Assembly (NCBI GenBank): GCA_018303205.1
Contig: JAGVYP010000068.1
Location: 1-40,974, forward strand
Length of the DNA stretch: 40,974 nt
Reading direction: 5' to 3'
DNA from: Candidatus Woesearchaeota archaeon
GTDB lineage: Archaea > Nanobdellota > Nanobdellia > Woesearchaeales > JAGWAF01
The notes under the pieces are model-generated. The model saw only the letters and a list, made by a program, of their open reading frames with translations, was not told the origin of the DNA and did not search any database. Both the position numbers and the translations under genes were made by a program. Positions within the stretch are counted from its first letter, which is position 1. Each line of letters begins with the position of its first letter. Positions 26,595 through 36,287 of the stretch are shown here, one piece after another.

Positions 26595-26813
26595 ATGCAA
26601 GTCTGCTATGACAAAGAAGGAGATATTCTTGAAATAAGAACAGGAACAAACAGCAAAGGAAAATACAAAGATCTGGGAGAAGGCATCTTTCAAAAGATTG
26701 ATGAGAAAGGAGACACCAAAGGCATAGCAATATTTACATTCAAGAAACGCCTAGAATCAGGAATGCCCATAGATATCCCTGTAACGCTTAAGATAAAAAT
26801 AGATCGTTCTTGA
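26595..26813 (+). CDS. DUF2283-like protein
   Basis: MQVCYDKEGDILEIR... Confidence 0.65.
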   Translation: MQVCYDKEGDILEIRTGTNSKGKYKDLGEGIFQKIDEKGDTKGIAIFTFKKRLESGMPIDIPVTLKIKIDRS

Positions 26814-27104
26814 TTATTTTTTATACAACTTTTTTATCCAATATTTTTTTATGACTCCTAGAGAGAGTGTTGACAAGAAATAGCCTCCTGTAGGGATTAA
26901 TGCCTGCAACCAAGGATGACCCAGGTTCAAGGAATACATAAACCAAACAGCAATAAGATACGTCATGATACCAATAATGAGCCTTCTCGTATAACTTGTT
27001 TCCCAAGCCTTGTCTACCTCAACTCTTTTATTTCGTTCTTTAATTCCTTCAATTTCAGTCTCCATCTCTTTCTTCAGAGGGTAAAGACTATAAAAGCTTT
27101 TCAT
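26814..27104 (-). CDS. small two-TM protein
   Basis: DKAWETSYTRRLIIGIMTYLIAVWFMYSL...YFLSTLSLGVIKKYWIKK. Confidence 0.65.
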   Translation of the reverse strand: MKSFYSLYPLKKEMETEIEGIKERNKRVEVDKAWETSYTRRLIIGIMTYLIAVWFMYSLNLGHPWLQALIPTGGYFLSTLSLGVIKKYWIKKLYKK

Positions 27105-27287
27105 AATCTTTATATACCTCCCTTCTTCTCTTTTGGTTATGTTTCATAAAAAAACAAAAGAAGTAAGTCCTGTAATTGCTAGTTCTCTTATTATTTAGTG
27201 CATCCAGCTTCAATACAGAAGTTGGAAAAAGAAATGAGCTAGAATGAAGGACGAAATGTTTTTATAACAGTGGAGAAATAAAACACC

Positions 27288-30200
27288 ATGCCAGAAAAAT
27301 ATGAAGAACAAGCAGTAGAAAAGGAAATCTTGCAGTTTTGGGAAAAAAACAAGATTTATCCTAAACTCAAAAAGAAAAATAAAGGAAAAAAACATTTTTA
27401 CTTCTTAGAAGGACCACCGTATACTTCTGGAAAAGTACATCTGGGTACTGCATTGAATCTTGCATTGAAGGATTCTATCATTCGATACAAACGTATGCAA
27501 GGCTTTGATGTCTTTGACAGATGGGGATACGACGTGCATGGATTACCTACAGAACACGCTACCGAAAAAAAGCTCGGCATCTCAGGAAAAAAAGCAATTC
27601 AAGAATTTGGAGTTAACAAATTTATTGACGAATGCAGAACACTTGCCTTAGAAAATGCTGCAGAGATGAACAAAGACTTCTGGCGTTTAGGAGGATGGTT
27701 TGATTACGAAAACGCTTACATGGCTCTCACCAAAGAATATATCGAAGGAGAATGGTGGCTTGTAAAACAAGCGCATGAAAAAGGAAGGCTCTACGAAGGA
27801 GAACGTTCCATGTCCTGGTGCGCTTCCTGCGGAACAGCATGTGCAAAACACGAGTTAGAATATAAAAAAGTAAAAGACAATTCAATATATGTCAAATTAA
27901 AATTAAAAAACAAAAAAGATGAATATCTGATCATTTGGACAACAACACCCTGGACCATACCTTTCAATCTAGCAGTGATGGCTCATCCTGATCATGAATA
28001 TGTCAGAGCAAAAGTTGGAAATGAAACTTGGATTCTTGCAAAAGCATTGGCAGATGATGTTATTGTCCATAAAGCAGAAACAAGCTACACTATACTCGAA
28101 ACATTTCCAGGAAAAAAACTAGAAGGAACCTCTTACGAAGGAGTTTTTGAAAACGAAATTCCCCAAATCAACACCTGGAAAAGAGAATGCCCCAAGACAT
28201 ATACCGTAGTTCTTTCTTCTGAGTATGTGGATGTTGTTTCAGGAACAGGATTAGTACACTGCTCACCCGGATGCGGACCTGAAGATTATGAAGTAGGACA
28301 TAAAAATAAGATCAAACCCTTTAATACACTGAATGATCAAGGCATTGTTCAAGACATTCCCTTTTTTGAAGGCATGCGTGCGAAAACAGATGACAAACAT
28401 TTTATTGAAAAAATAAAAGACAAAAATGCACTCATTGCACAAGCCTTTATTGATCACGATTATGCACATTGCCAGCGTTGCCATAAGCCCATTATCTATA
28501 AAACAACGAAACAATGGTTTTTCAAAGTAGAAGATATGAAAGAAAAGCTGATCAAAGAAAATGATAAGATACACTGGACACCCAAAAGTGCTTATAACGC
28601 TTTTGATTCTTGGTTACAAAACTTAAGAGATAACTCTATTACCAAACAACGCTATTGGGGAACACCCGTTCCTATCTGGAGAAATGTAAATAATCCTGCG
28701 GATTATCTTGTGATCGGTTCTGCAAAGGAATTAGAAGAATTGAGCGGAAAAAAACTGAAAGATCTTCATAAGCCAAGTGTGGATCCTGTTGAAATAAAAA
28801 AAGACGGAAAAACCTACAAGAGGATTCCTGACATCTTAGACGTATGGGTAGATGCAGGCTGTGCTTCTTGGAATGCATTAGACTTTCCTGCAAAAAAAGA
28901 AGCATTTGAAAAACTATTTCCCGCAGACCTTATCATGGAAGGTATAGACCAAATCAGGGGATGGTTTAACCTCTTACATGTTGCTTCAATGATTAGTCAT
29001 GAAAAACCCTCTTTCAAAGCAGTGTACATGCATGGATTTATCAATGATAGCCTAGGAAGAAAAATGTCAAAATCATTAGGGAATTACATTCTCCCCCAAG
29101 AGGTGATTGACAAACAAGGAGTAGATACCTTGCGTTACTACATGATCGGAGGAGCAAACCCTGGTTTAGATTTGAATTATAATTTTGATGATCTCAAATT
29201 AAAATACCGTAACCTCATGCTCTTGTGGAACTTGCAGAATTACCTCCTTGATTTTGCAGAACAATTAACTATCAATCCTAAAAAATTGAAATATGAAAAA
29301 CAAAAAAAGTATTTTGACATTCCTGAACAATATCTTCTTTCTAAGGTGCATTCTACCATAAAAAAGATAACAGAACTATATGATCAGTATCATCTCAACG
29401 AAACTCCCTTAGCAGTAGAAGAATTATTCTTAGAATTATCAAGAACCTATATCCAACTTGTAAGAGAAAAAACAACGACAGGAAAAAAAGAAGAAAAAGA
29501 AGCAGTACTCTATGTGGTGTACGAATCTTTTTTGACCATTCTCAAACTCTTTGCCCCTACCTGCCCATTTATCTGCGAAAAAATCTATCAAAATGTAAAG
29601 AAAGCATGGAAGTTGAAAGAAGAGAGCATTCATCATTACTCCTGGCCAACAGAAGATTCTTCCTTAATCAATGAAGAACTTGAGAAACACATGCAAAACA
29701 CGCAAGAGATCATCGCTGCTGTTCTGTATGCTCGAGAAAAAGCCAAGTTAGGAATACGATGGCCCCTGAAAAAACTCATTGTTGTGACAACGACAAAACA
29801 AAGCAAGGAAGCAGTAAAAAATCTTTGTGCTTTAATGCAAACCCAGACCAATGTGAAGGAAATAGAAGTAGTTTCGCAATTTTCGCAATGCAAAATAATT
29901 GTTGAACCTCAGAAAGGAGCGTTAGGAAAAAGCTTTGGAGAAGATACTCCTCAGGTACTAAAGGCATTAGCAAAAACAAAACAAGAAGAAATATTAAAGT
30001 CATTAGAAGAAAAAGGATCCTATGATCTTATTTCTGGAAAAGAACCTTTTGTTTTGAAAAAAGAACATGTGGTTATAACCAAAAGTGTTCCTGAACCCTT
30101 TGTGTTAGCAGAATTCAAAGAGGGGGTAGTTATCCTTGACACGTCGAGGAATGATGAGCTCGAAGGAGAGGGATTTGCAAGAGAATTAGCAAGAAGAATT

Positions 30201-30437
30201 CAAGACTTGCGAAAAAAAGCAGGATTAGTAAAATCTGATGGGATTACGTTACAAATACAAGTCAGTGAACGTCTTGCAGCGTTACTTGAAGGCTGGCATG
30301 AACATATTAAAGAAAAAGTAGGAGCAAAGGAAATGCAGGTTAATTCCAAGCATGTTTTTGAGTATCAACATACTTCTACAGAAAAAATAAAAGAAGAAGA
30401 GCTCAATATTGCATTGGAAAAAAGAGAAAGTATGTGA
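27288..30437 (+). CDS. ileS: isoleucyl-tRNA synthetase
   Basis: EGPPYTSGKVHLGTALN, RWGYDVHGLPTE, GRKMSKSLGNYI. Confidence 0.97.
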   Translation: MPEKYEEQAVEKEILQFWEKNKIYPKLKKKNKGKKHFYFLEGPPYTSGKVHLGTALNLALKDSIIRYKRMQGFDVFDRWGYDVHGLPTEHATEKKLGISGKKAIQEFGVNKFIDECRTLALENAAEMNKDFWRLGGWFDYENAYMALTKEYIEGEWWLVKQAHEKGRLYEGERSMSWCASCGTACAKHELEYKKVKDNSIYVKLKLKNKKDEYLIIWTTTPWTIPFNLAVMAHPDHEYVRAKVGNETWILAKALADDVIVHKAETSYTILETFPGKKLEGTSYEGVFENEIPQINTWKRECPKTYTVVLSSEYVDVVSGTGLVHCSPGCGPEDYEVGHKNKIKPFNTLNDQGIVQDIPFFEGMRAKTDDKHFIEKIKDKNALIAQAFIDHDYAHCQRCHKPIIYKTTKQWFFKVEDMKEKLIKENDKIHWTPKSAYNAFDSWLQNLRDNSITKQRYWGTPVPIWRNVNNPADYLVIGSAKELEELSGKKLKDLHKPSVDPVEIKKDGKTYKRIPDILDVWVDAGCASWNALDFPAKKEAFEKLFPADLIMEGIDQIRGWFNLLHVASMISHEKPSFKAVYMHGFINDSLGRKMSKSLGNYILPQEVIDKQGVDTLRYYMIGGANPGLDLNYNFDDLKLKYRNLMLLWNLQNYLLDFAEQLTINPKKLKYEKQKKYFDIPEQYLLSKVHSTIKKITELYDQYHLNETPLAVEELFLELSRTYIQLVREKTTTGKKEEKEAVLYVVYESFLTILKLFAPTCPFICEKIYQNVKKAWKLKEESIHHYSWPTEDSSLINEELEKHMQNTQEIIAAVLYAREKAKLGIRWPLKKLIVVTTTKQSKEAVKNLCALMQTQTNVKEIEVVSQFSQCKIIVEPQKGALGKSFGEDTPQVLKALAKTKQEEILKSLEEKGSYDLISGKEPFVLKKEHVVITKSVPEPFVLAEFKEGVVILDTSRNDELEGEGFARELARRIQDLRKKAGLVKSDGITLQIQVSERLAALLEGWHEHIKEKVGAKEMQVNSKHVFEYQHTSTEKIKEEELNIALEKRESM

Positions 30438-30538
30438 ATTTTTTATGGTTTTTTTATTTTTGAATACTAGTTTTATCGTCTATTAATAGTTTATTTTGTA
30501 TTTTTTTTTTGAATTTTATAAAAAGAAAATAAAGCTTT

Positions 30539-31378
30539 TTACGCTGCTCTTGGCATTACTCTTAGCATTGCTTCAGCATCAGGAAAACGCGCTCTTGGAT
30601 CTTTTTGTGTTGCTCTTCTTACCAGGTCCCTTATCCATCGCGGTATTTTTGGATTTAAGAAAAAAACAGGAGGCATTTCATCTCTTACCTGAGCTTTTAA
30701 GACCTGCATTGTTGAAACCGAATTGAAAGGCACAGCTCCTGTTGCCATTTCATAGAGAGTTATGCCTAAAGAGTAAATATCTGTTGCTGGTGTGAGTGGT
30801 CTTTGACAGGCACAGACTTCTGGCGCTGCATACTCAGGTGTTCCAAGAAATTCATAACCATTTTTGCCTCTTTCTCTTAAGAGATCCTCTCTTTGATACA
30901 TTGTACCTAAATCAATAACCCATGCTCTTTCTCCACCGAGTTCTACCAAAATATTTGCAGGCTTCACATCCCTATGAACAATACCATAGCCATGAAGCTC
31001 AGCTAAGCCTTCAAGAGCATCTCGCAAAATAGGAACAATATCTGATTCACCTAACTCTCTACGGGGAGATGTCGCAATTGCTGCTTCTAATGTTTCACTT
31101 GTAATATAAGGAAAGAGTATTCTTGCAGCATCCTCAGTTTGTATGACTTGAGCTCCTGTGACAACATGAGTACTCCCTCTTAGTATTGCCATAGCTGCTT
31201 TTTCATGATAGAATTCATCTTTTTCCCAAGGATCTGTAAGATCGTATCTTTTCCTAACCCATCGTTTTCCTGTTGCTATTTCAATTACTTCTTGAGTTCG
31301 TGCTATGCCATCCTTGCCTATTCTTCCTCCTAACATGGCACCTGTTCTATATCCAGGAAAGATTTCAGTTTCAGACAT
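30539..31378 (-). CDS. Hanks-type Ser/Thr protein kinase
   Basis: GIVHRDVKPANILVE, AWVIDLGTMYQ, GTPEYAAPE. Confidence 0.92.
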   Translation of the reverse strand: MSETEIFPGYRTGAMLGGRIGKDGIARTQEVIEIATGKRWVRKRYDLTDPWEKDEFYHEKAAMAILRGSTHVVTGAQVIQTEDAARILFPYITSETLEAAIATSPRRELGESDIVPILRDALEGLAELHGYGIVHRDVKPANILVELGGERAWVIDLGTMYQREDLLRERGKNGYEFLGTPEYAAPEVCACQRPLTPATDIYSLGITLYEMATGAVPFNSVSTMQVLKAQVRDEMPPVFFLNPKIPRWIRDLVRRATQKDPRARFPDAEAMLRVMPRAA

Positions 31379-31614
31379 CTCAACTCACCTCGAGAATAAA
31401 ATGACGAGTACGTATAAAGATGGGTATATGCTTTTTTTGTAAAAAGGGGATATAAAGAGTAGGGATTACCATTCCTATCACCGCGTTAGTATATATTAAG
31501 GTATACTAATATATAAATATACACTATATACTAGCTCTGATAGACCCTCTTTTTGATTTGTTTGTATTTTTATAAAAAAAATAAGGAATAACGAATAAAA
31601 AAAAACGATATTGC

Positions 31615-31625
31615 CTTGTGCCTAA
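31615..31625 (-). repeat. dispersed intergenic motif copy 5
   Basis: exact 11-mer CTTGTGCCTAA on +. Confidence 0.9.
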
Positions 31626-31732
31626 CTTTCTTACGACAGATGACATAAAAAACGAAAAAGTAATGTCTAGAGAAGATTAAAGTAAATCTCAAGAAAACAA
31701 CCTTTATAAACCCATCCCAAAAAAAGAAGGAT

Positions 31733-32743
31733 ATGGGTATCAAGGCAGCAGACGAGTGTGTCTATGTAATCTGGAAGCGAATACGGGGTCTGCGCTATGT
31801 AAATCCGATCAATCAAGATCAAGAAAAGAAGAAATTCTTTGCTTCACCTTCTTATAATCCTCACTTTCAGTACCCTCCTCTTAAATTTGATGCAGACTAC
31901 TACAAAAAAAAATTAAGAGAATGCAAAAAACATTTAGATCAAAGTGGCATAGCTCATCTTATCAATGCAAAGATTGACAAGCTTATTCTTTGGATTGAGC
32001 TCTTGGAAAATAGAGGCAAGGAACCTTACACCAAATGCGGTATTGCCTACTATGGCAAGCCCTCTCCAGAACTGGTGGAAACCGCAAAAAAAATTCTCGC
32101 TAAAAAAATAAAAGACAATGAGCAATACACCTTATCTGCTAAAGAGGTTGCTGAGTTTCTCAGACGACAAGCAAAGCGATGGAACATTCCTTGGAGTATA
32201 GAAATAAAGAAACATCTTGGAGCGCGAGCAGATAATGTAACTTCTGAAAAGACTATTTACTTGAAACACGGAGAGCAGTTCTCTGTAGAAGATGCAAAAC
32301 GATTAGCAATTCATGAACTGGGAGTTCATGCGCGAAGAGCATTGATGGGAGAACAGCAATCTTATAAAATATTTCTTATCGGAACAGCAGAATACGAAGC
32401 TACAGAAGAAGGTTTGGCAGCAGCGGTAGAAGAAATAAAGCAAGTGTCTACTCCCAAAGTCCTCAAAAGCTATGCAGGAAGGGTTTTAGCAGTGCACTTA
32501 AGCTTAAAGCATTCCTTCAGAGCAGTGTACTCTCATCTCGTAGAATACTTTGCTCCTCAGGAAGCATACCAGCTTACGATGAGGGCAAAAAGAGGAATGC
32601 TAGACACTTCCCAGCCAGGAGCTTTTACCAAAGATTATATCTACCTTAAGGGTATGGAAGAAGTAAAGAAAATAAAAGACATCAAAAAACTCTTTTCAGG
32701 AAGAATTGGCATAGAAGACATGCCTAAGGAGTATTTCGATTAA
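31733..32743 (+). CDS. DUF1704 / MATCAP-like metallopeptidase
   Basis: LAIHELGVHARRALMGEQQ (HExxH) followed by TAEYEATEEGLAAAVEE. Confidence 0.75.
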   Translation: MGIKAADECVYVIWKRIRGLRYVNPINQDQEKKKFFASPSYNPHFQYPPLKFDADYYKKKLRECKKHLDQSGIAHLINAKIDKLILWIELLENRGKEPYTKCGIAYYGKPSPELVETAKKILAKKIKDNEQYTLSAKEVAEFLRRQAKRWNIPWSIEIKKHLGARADNVTSEKTIYLKHGEQFSVEDAKRLAIHELGVHARRALMGEQQSYKIFLIGTAEYEATEEGLAAAVEEIKQVSTPKVLKSYAGRVLAVHLSLKHSFRAVYSHLVEYFAPQEAYQLTMRAKRGMLDTSQPGAFTKDYIYLKGMEEVKKIKDIKKLFSGRIGIEDMPKEYFD

Positions 32744-32767
32744 AAAAAAAGTTATCTTATCAAAAAG

Positions 32768-32778
32768 TTAGGCACAAG
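32768..32778 (+). repeat. dispersed intergenic motif copy 6
   Basis: exact 11-mer. Confidence 0.9.
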
Positions 32779-32963
32779 AAATACTCCTCTTTTTTCTCAA
32801 AAAGCGTATCTGCCTCTACTTGAAGAGTAGATCCTATTTTGCGCTCCCCTAGATGATGAGTTTGAAGAGCCCCCCCCTTCTTTTAAAACCAAATAGAAAT
32901 CTTTTTATAGGCTAGGGATTAAAACAAGGTATTCCCGCATATTGTGGAAAAGAGGATGATAGC

Positions 32964-33185
32964 ATGGCAAAAACAAAAAGTTCAGATATGGCTTCAGGGA
33001 CATGCCCTACTAGCGGATGTCCAAAGCAGTGTAAAATGTTCTGTGGTGCAGTTTTACTTCTTGTGGGTATACTCTATCTGCTCCAAGAAAATGGAAGCAT
33101 TAGCTGGTGGACCTATAATTGGTGGACAGTAGTATTCATTTTATTCGGTTTGAAAAAAATTGTATGTTCTATGAAGTGCGGATAA
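32964..33185 (+). CDS. small Cys-containing two-TM protein
   Basis: CPTSGCPKQCKMFCGAVLLLVGILYLLQENGSISWWTYNWWTVVFILFGLKKIV. Confidence 0.65.
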   Translation: MAKTKSSDMASGTCPTSGCPKQCKMFCGAVLLLVGILYLLQENGSISWWTYNWWTVVFILFGLKKIVCSMKCG

Positions 33186-33369
33186 GCACATTTTTTATTT
33201 TTTCTTGTTTTATCCTTCTATATCCTATTGTTTATTTTTGAAATTTTTATTGATTTTTGTTTTTAAAATTTGATAAAAAAGAAGACAAAAACTAAAAAAA
33301 ACAAGGCTTAATTTTTTAATGTTCACATTGCCTCATCTTTAAAAATACTGAGGAATGACCCTCCTGTAG

Positions 33370-33897
33370 ATGGTTACACTACGACTCATGATTTTGTTAG
33401 GAAGCATCTTTTTCCTAGGAGGACTACTAGGTATGCTACTCAGTGAAAGTTTTCCTGTAACACCCCAATTTCAGAGCGCTGCTGTTTTGGATACACCACA
33501 AAAATCTTCTTTCTCTCAACCCTCACCTAAAGTTATGCCAAAAGATAGAATAAGCGAACAAGAGATTAAAGTGTATCCTGATAGTGTCGTGATAGAAGCA
33601 CCCCATGCCGTTTGGGCTACCTTTGCAGACACTGGCAGCATGGAACCATTGCTATTTCAGGGAGCAAACGCATTACAAATGAAACCAAGCAAACAAGACG
33701 ATATTCAAGTAGGAGACATCATTTCCTATAAACCTTTCTTTCTTAATGACACCATTCTTATTCATCGCGTTGTTGCAATAGAAGGAACAGGAGAAAATTG
33801 GAGAGCATACGCACAAGGAGATGCAAATCCCTTCCAAGATCCAGAACCTATTACCTTTGATCAAATTGAAAGAGTCACATTTGCAGTGGTGTACTAA
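33370..33897 (+). CDS. signal peptidase I (S26)-like protein
   Basis: N-terminal TM; DTGSMEPLLFQGA; QVGDIISYKP; LIHRVVAIEG. Confidence 0.8.
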   Translation: MVTLRLMILLGSIFFLGGLLGMLLSESFPVTPQFQSAAVLDTPQKSSFSQPSPKVMPKDRISEQEIKVYPDSVVIEAPHAVWATFADTGSMEPLLFQGANALQMKPSKQDDIQVGDIISYKPFFLNDTILIHRVVAIEGTGENWRAYAQGDANPFQDPEPITFDQIERVTFAVVY

Positions 33898-34395
33898 ATG
33901 AGGAGCTTATTAGAAAGTTACTTAGAAGCAGGATTGATTACCTGTTTTCCCAGACGATATGATAAAACGAGCATAGGGAATTTTTTGAGAGGTTTAGATA
34001 CTTTCAAGACAGAACTTGTTGTTGAAGGATTATGCGCGAAATTAGCAAATCCTAACTTGATTCAGGTTGGCAATGACAGGGTAGCATTAACCAGCCAGCG
34101 CGGTGATGCACTTATTCTGCAGCCAACAGATCTTAAAATTAGCACCTACACAAAATCAGGAAGAGATATTTGGTTTGCATTGATCACCGATCAAGGAGAA
34201 ACATGCACAACCCAGCCTCCTGAAGAAGAAAGAATGATTACAAGCTCTGACGGAGCTGGATATGTACAACAATACATACGCGGTTATCTCGAGCCTTGGT
34301 TTTTATACAGTAGAGAAAATCCTATGTCCCAAGACGTAACACAAAAAGTTTTAAGGATGTTATTTGCATTATGGAACCCTCAACAAGCCAGATGA
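33898..34395 (+). CDS. hypothetical protein directly following signal peptidase-like gene
   Basis: TAA-ATG junction, probably co-transcribed. Confidence 0.65.
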   Translation: MRSLLESYLEAGLITCFPRRYDKTSIGNFLRGLDTFKTELVVEGLCAKLANPNLIQVGNDRVALTSQRGDALILQPTDLKISTYTKSGRDIWFALITDQGETCTTQPPEEERMITSSDGAGYVQQYIRGYLEPWFLYSRENPMSQDVTQKVLRMLFALWNPQQAR

Positions 34396-34399
34396 CATT

Positions 34400-34410
34400 C
34401 TTGTGCCTAA
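34400..34410 (-). repeat. dispersed intergenic motif copy 7
   Basis: exact 11-mer CTTGTGCCTAA on +. Confidence 0.9.
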
Positions 34411-34536
34411 CTATTTCTATTTTTTGAAAAGTTTTCAGAAAAAGAGTATAGGTTCGAAATATTTTTAGAAAAAAAGAGAATATTTTCGGAAAAAGAGAAG
34501 ATAACCATATGAACATCCTGTTTAATTCTTTCTTCT

Positions 34537-34788
34537 ATGAAAATAGCTTACACCCCCTATGCTCTAACAACTCTTGCAGAGAGAAAGATAAACAAAAAAA
34601 GTATAGAAGAAGCACTCTTATTTCCTGACGAGCCAATAAATGGAAAGAAAGGAAGAAAAATAGCTCATAAAAGAGAATATCCTAAACTTTTGAGAGTCAT
34701 CTATGAAGAGGAAGAGAATGTTTATATAGTTATAACTGCGTATTATACTGAACCAAAGAGGTATATGAACCATGAACGTCAGTTATGA
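34537..34788 (+). CDS. DUF4258-like protein
   Basis: YTPYALTTLAERKINKKSIEEALLFPDE...RVIYEEEENVYIVITAYYTEPKRY. Confidence 0.75.
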   Translation: MKIAYTPYALTTLAERKINKKSIEEALLFPDEPINGKKGRKIAHKREYPKLLRVIYEEEENVYIVITAYYTEPKRYMNHERQL

Positions 34789-34972
34789 CAAGAAAAGGGA
34801 TATCATGCGCATCAAGTTTCAAGAAGGGGAGTATGATATCAGCAAAGAAACAGATGAAGGTCTTATTATTGATATGACCAAAGACCATAAGATTATCGCA
34901 ATAGAAATTCTCGACGCATCTGAAAAGATCCCCAGAAAAAGTCTGAATGAAGTAAATATTATTGCAAGCTAA
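34772..34972 (+). CDS. DUF2283-like protein
   Basis: MNVSYDKKRDIMRIKF...IIDMTKDHKIIAIEILDASEKI; overlaps upstream CDS. Confidence 0.8.
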   Translation: MNVSYDKKRDIMRIKFQEGEYDISKETDEGLIIDMTKDHKIIAIEILDASEKIPRKSLNEVNIIAS

Positions 34973-35077
34973 AGCATACCCTAGTTCTTTTTTCATGTAT
35001 TTTTTGTTTTAAATTTTTTTATCTTGTTTGATTTTTTTTATAAAAAAAGATAAGAATAAACGAAAATACCTTTTTTC

Positions 35078-35088
35078 CTTGTGCCTAA
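35078..35088 (-). repeat. dispersed intergenic motif copy 8
   Basis: exact 11-mer CTTGTGCCTAA on +. Confidence 0.9.
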
Positions 35089-35204
35089 CTTTTTTTTATT
35101 TGTTTTTTTTATATTTTTTAATTTTAGTTAATATTTTTTTTATAAAAAGTAAAATAATAAACGAAAAAAAGAACAAAGAGAAGGTGACATAAAAAAGAAC
35201 AAGA

Positions 35205-36053
35205 TTAAGAGAGAATATGCAACTGTGAAGTTCCTACCAACATACCACAGGCAGCAGAAATATCCTCTCCTCGAGGTTCCCTCAAGAAAGTTTTAAAACC
35301 CGCACGAAGAAGATACTCTTTGCAAAACTGCGCTCGTTCACTCCGCAGAAAATGAGCAAAAGCATGAGGATTATAAGGAATAAAATTAATGACGTAAGGA
35401 AAAGGATGTTTACGCAATACGTGAATCAATTGGTCCATATGCTCTTCTTGATCATTAACCCCTTTGATGAGCACGTACTCAATCATCAAAGGCTTATGCT
35501 TTCTAAAAGAAAAGACAGAACATGCTTGGAAGAGTTCATCAATCGTACTCTGTTGTGCAAGAGGTATTAGTTTTCTTCTCAAATCATCCGTAGGAGCATG
35601 CAATGAAAGAGCAAGATTTACTCCTGTTTTACTCGCTGCTTCAAAAGCATGAAGAATGCCAACCGTGCTTAAAGTCATTTTCTTTTTTGCTAAACCCTTC
35701 TTATGAAAATAAGTGATAGCCTTACTTACCTCTTGCATATTTAAAAGAGGTTCGCCCATGCCCATAAAAACAATATTCGGAAGTTCTTTGAGCCCTTGAT
35801 CTTGCACAATCAGATCATATTGCAAAATGATTTCTTCATGCGTAAGATTTCTTTTAAACCCCAGAGCTCCTGTTGCACAAAAAGAACACTTCAATGCACA
35901 CCCTACCTGGGATGATAAGCAAATAACCTGGGTTCTTTTTTGAGGGATAAAAACAGCTTCTATCCTAGACTTGTCAGAAGTAAAAAAGAGGTATTTTACA
36001 GTCTGATCAGCTGCAATTTGCTTTGTATATTCCATGATTTTCCAAAAAGACAA
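35205..36053 (-). CDS. RlmN/Cfr-family radical SAM RNA methyltransferase, short form
   Basis: VICLSSQVGCALKCSFCATGALGFKRNLT, FMGMGEPLLN, EDISAACGML. Confidence 0.92.
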   Translation of the reverse strand: MSFWKIMEYTKQIAADQTVKYLFFTSDKSRIEAVFIPQKRTQVICLSSQVGCALKCSFCATGALGFKRNLTHEEIILQYDLIVQDQGLKELPNIVFMGMGEPLLNMQEVSKAITYFHKKGLAKKKMTLSTVGILHAFEAASKTGVNLALSLHAPTDDLRRKLIPLAQQSTIDELFQACSVFSFRKHKPLMIEYVLIKGVNDQEEHMDQLIHVLRKHPFPYVINFIPYNPHAFAHFLRSERAQFCKEYLLRAGFKTFLREPRGEDISAACGMLVGTSQLHILS

Positions 36054-36155
36054 CCATAAAAAAGTTCAGCTCCTTTATAAAGCAGGCTTTTTTCTTTTCC
36101 TTAGAGAGCGTAAGATATATAAAGAGGACGTTCTTAGAGAGCGTGTTGGGGGAAC

Positions 36156-36287
36156 ATGAGGGTAGGTGCTAATTTTAGCAAAACAAAAAAGGAAAAAATC
36201 TTAGCATTACTTGAAGTTTCCAAACAAGAACCCTTGCTTTGGCAAGAAGAGCCAAGAAAAGCTGGGGTAAGCATAAGTAGTAGGTGA
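36156..36287 (+). CDS. 43-aa micro-ORF MRVGANFSKTKKEKILALLEVSKQEPLLWQEEPRKAGVSISSR
   Basis: TATA-like ATATATAAAG ~35 nt upstream; stop overlaps next ATG (TGATG). Confidence 0.45.
   Translation: MRVGANFSKTKKEKILALLEVSKQEPLLWQEEPRKAGVSISSR

Noticed and set aside
28263-30003. Several minus-strand ORFs within ileS
   Set aside because: Overlap a full-length IleRS with all motifs; low-complexity antisense translations.
32855-32875. Possible C/D-box RNA (AGATGATGA)
   Set aside because: C-box-like string without a suitably placed CTGA D box.
32870-32880. Poly-C run before a small gene as a phase-variation tract
   Set aside because: Single homopolymer in an intergenic region with no ORF frame dependence; may also be a sequencing artefact.
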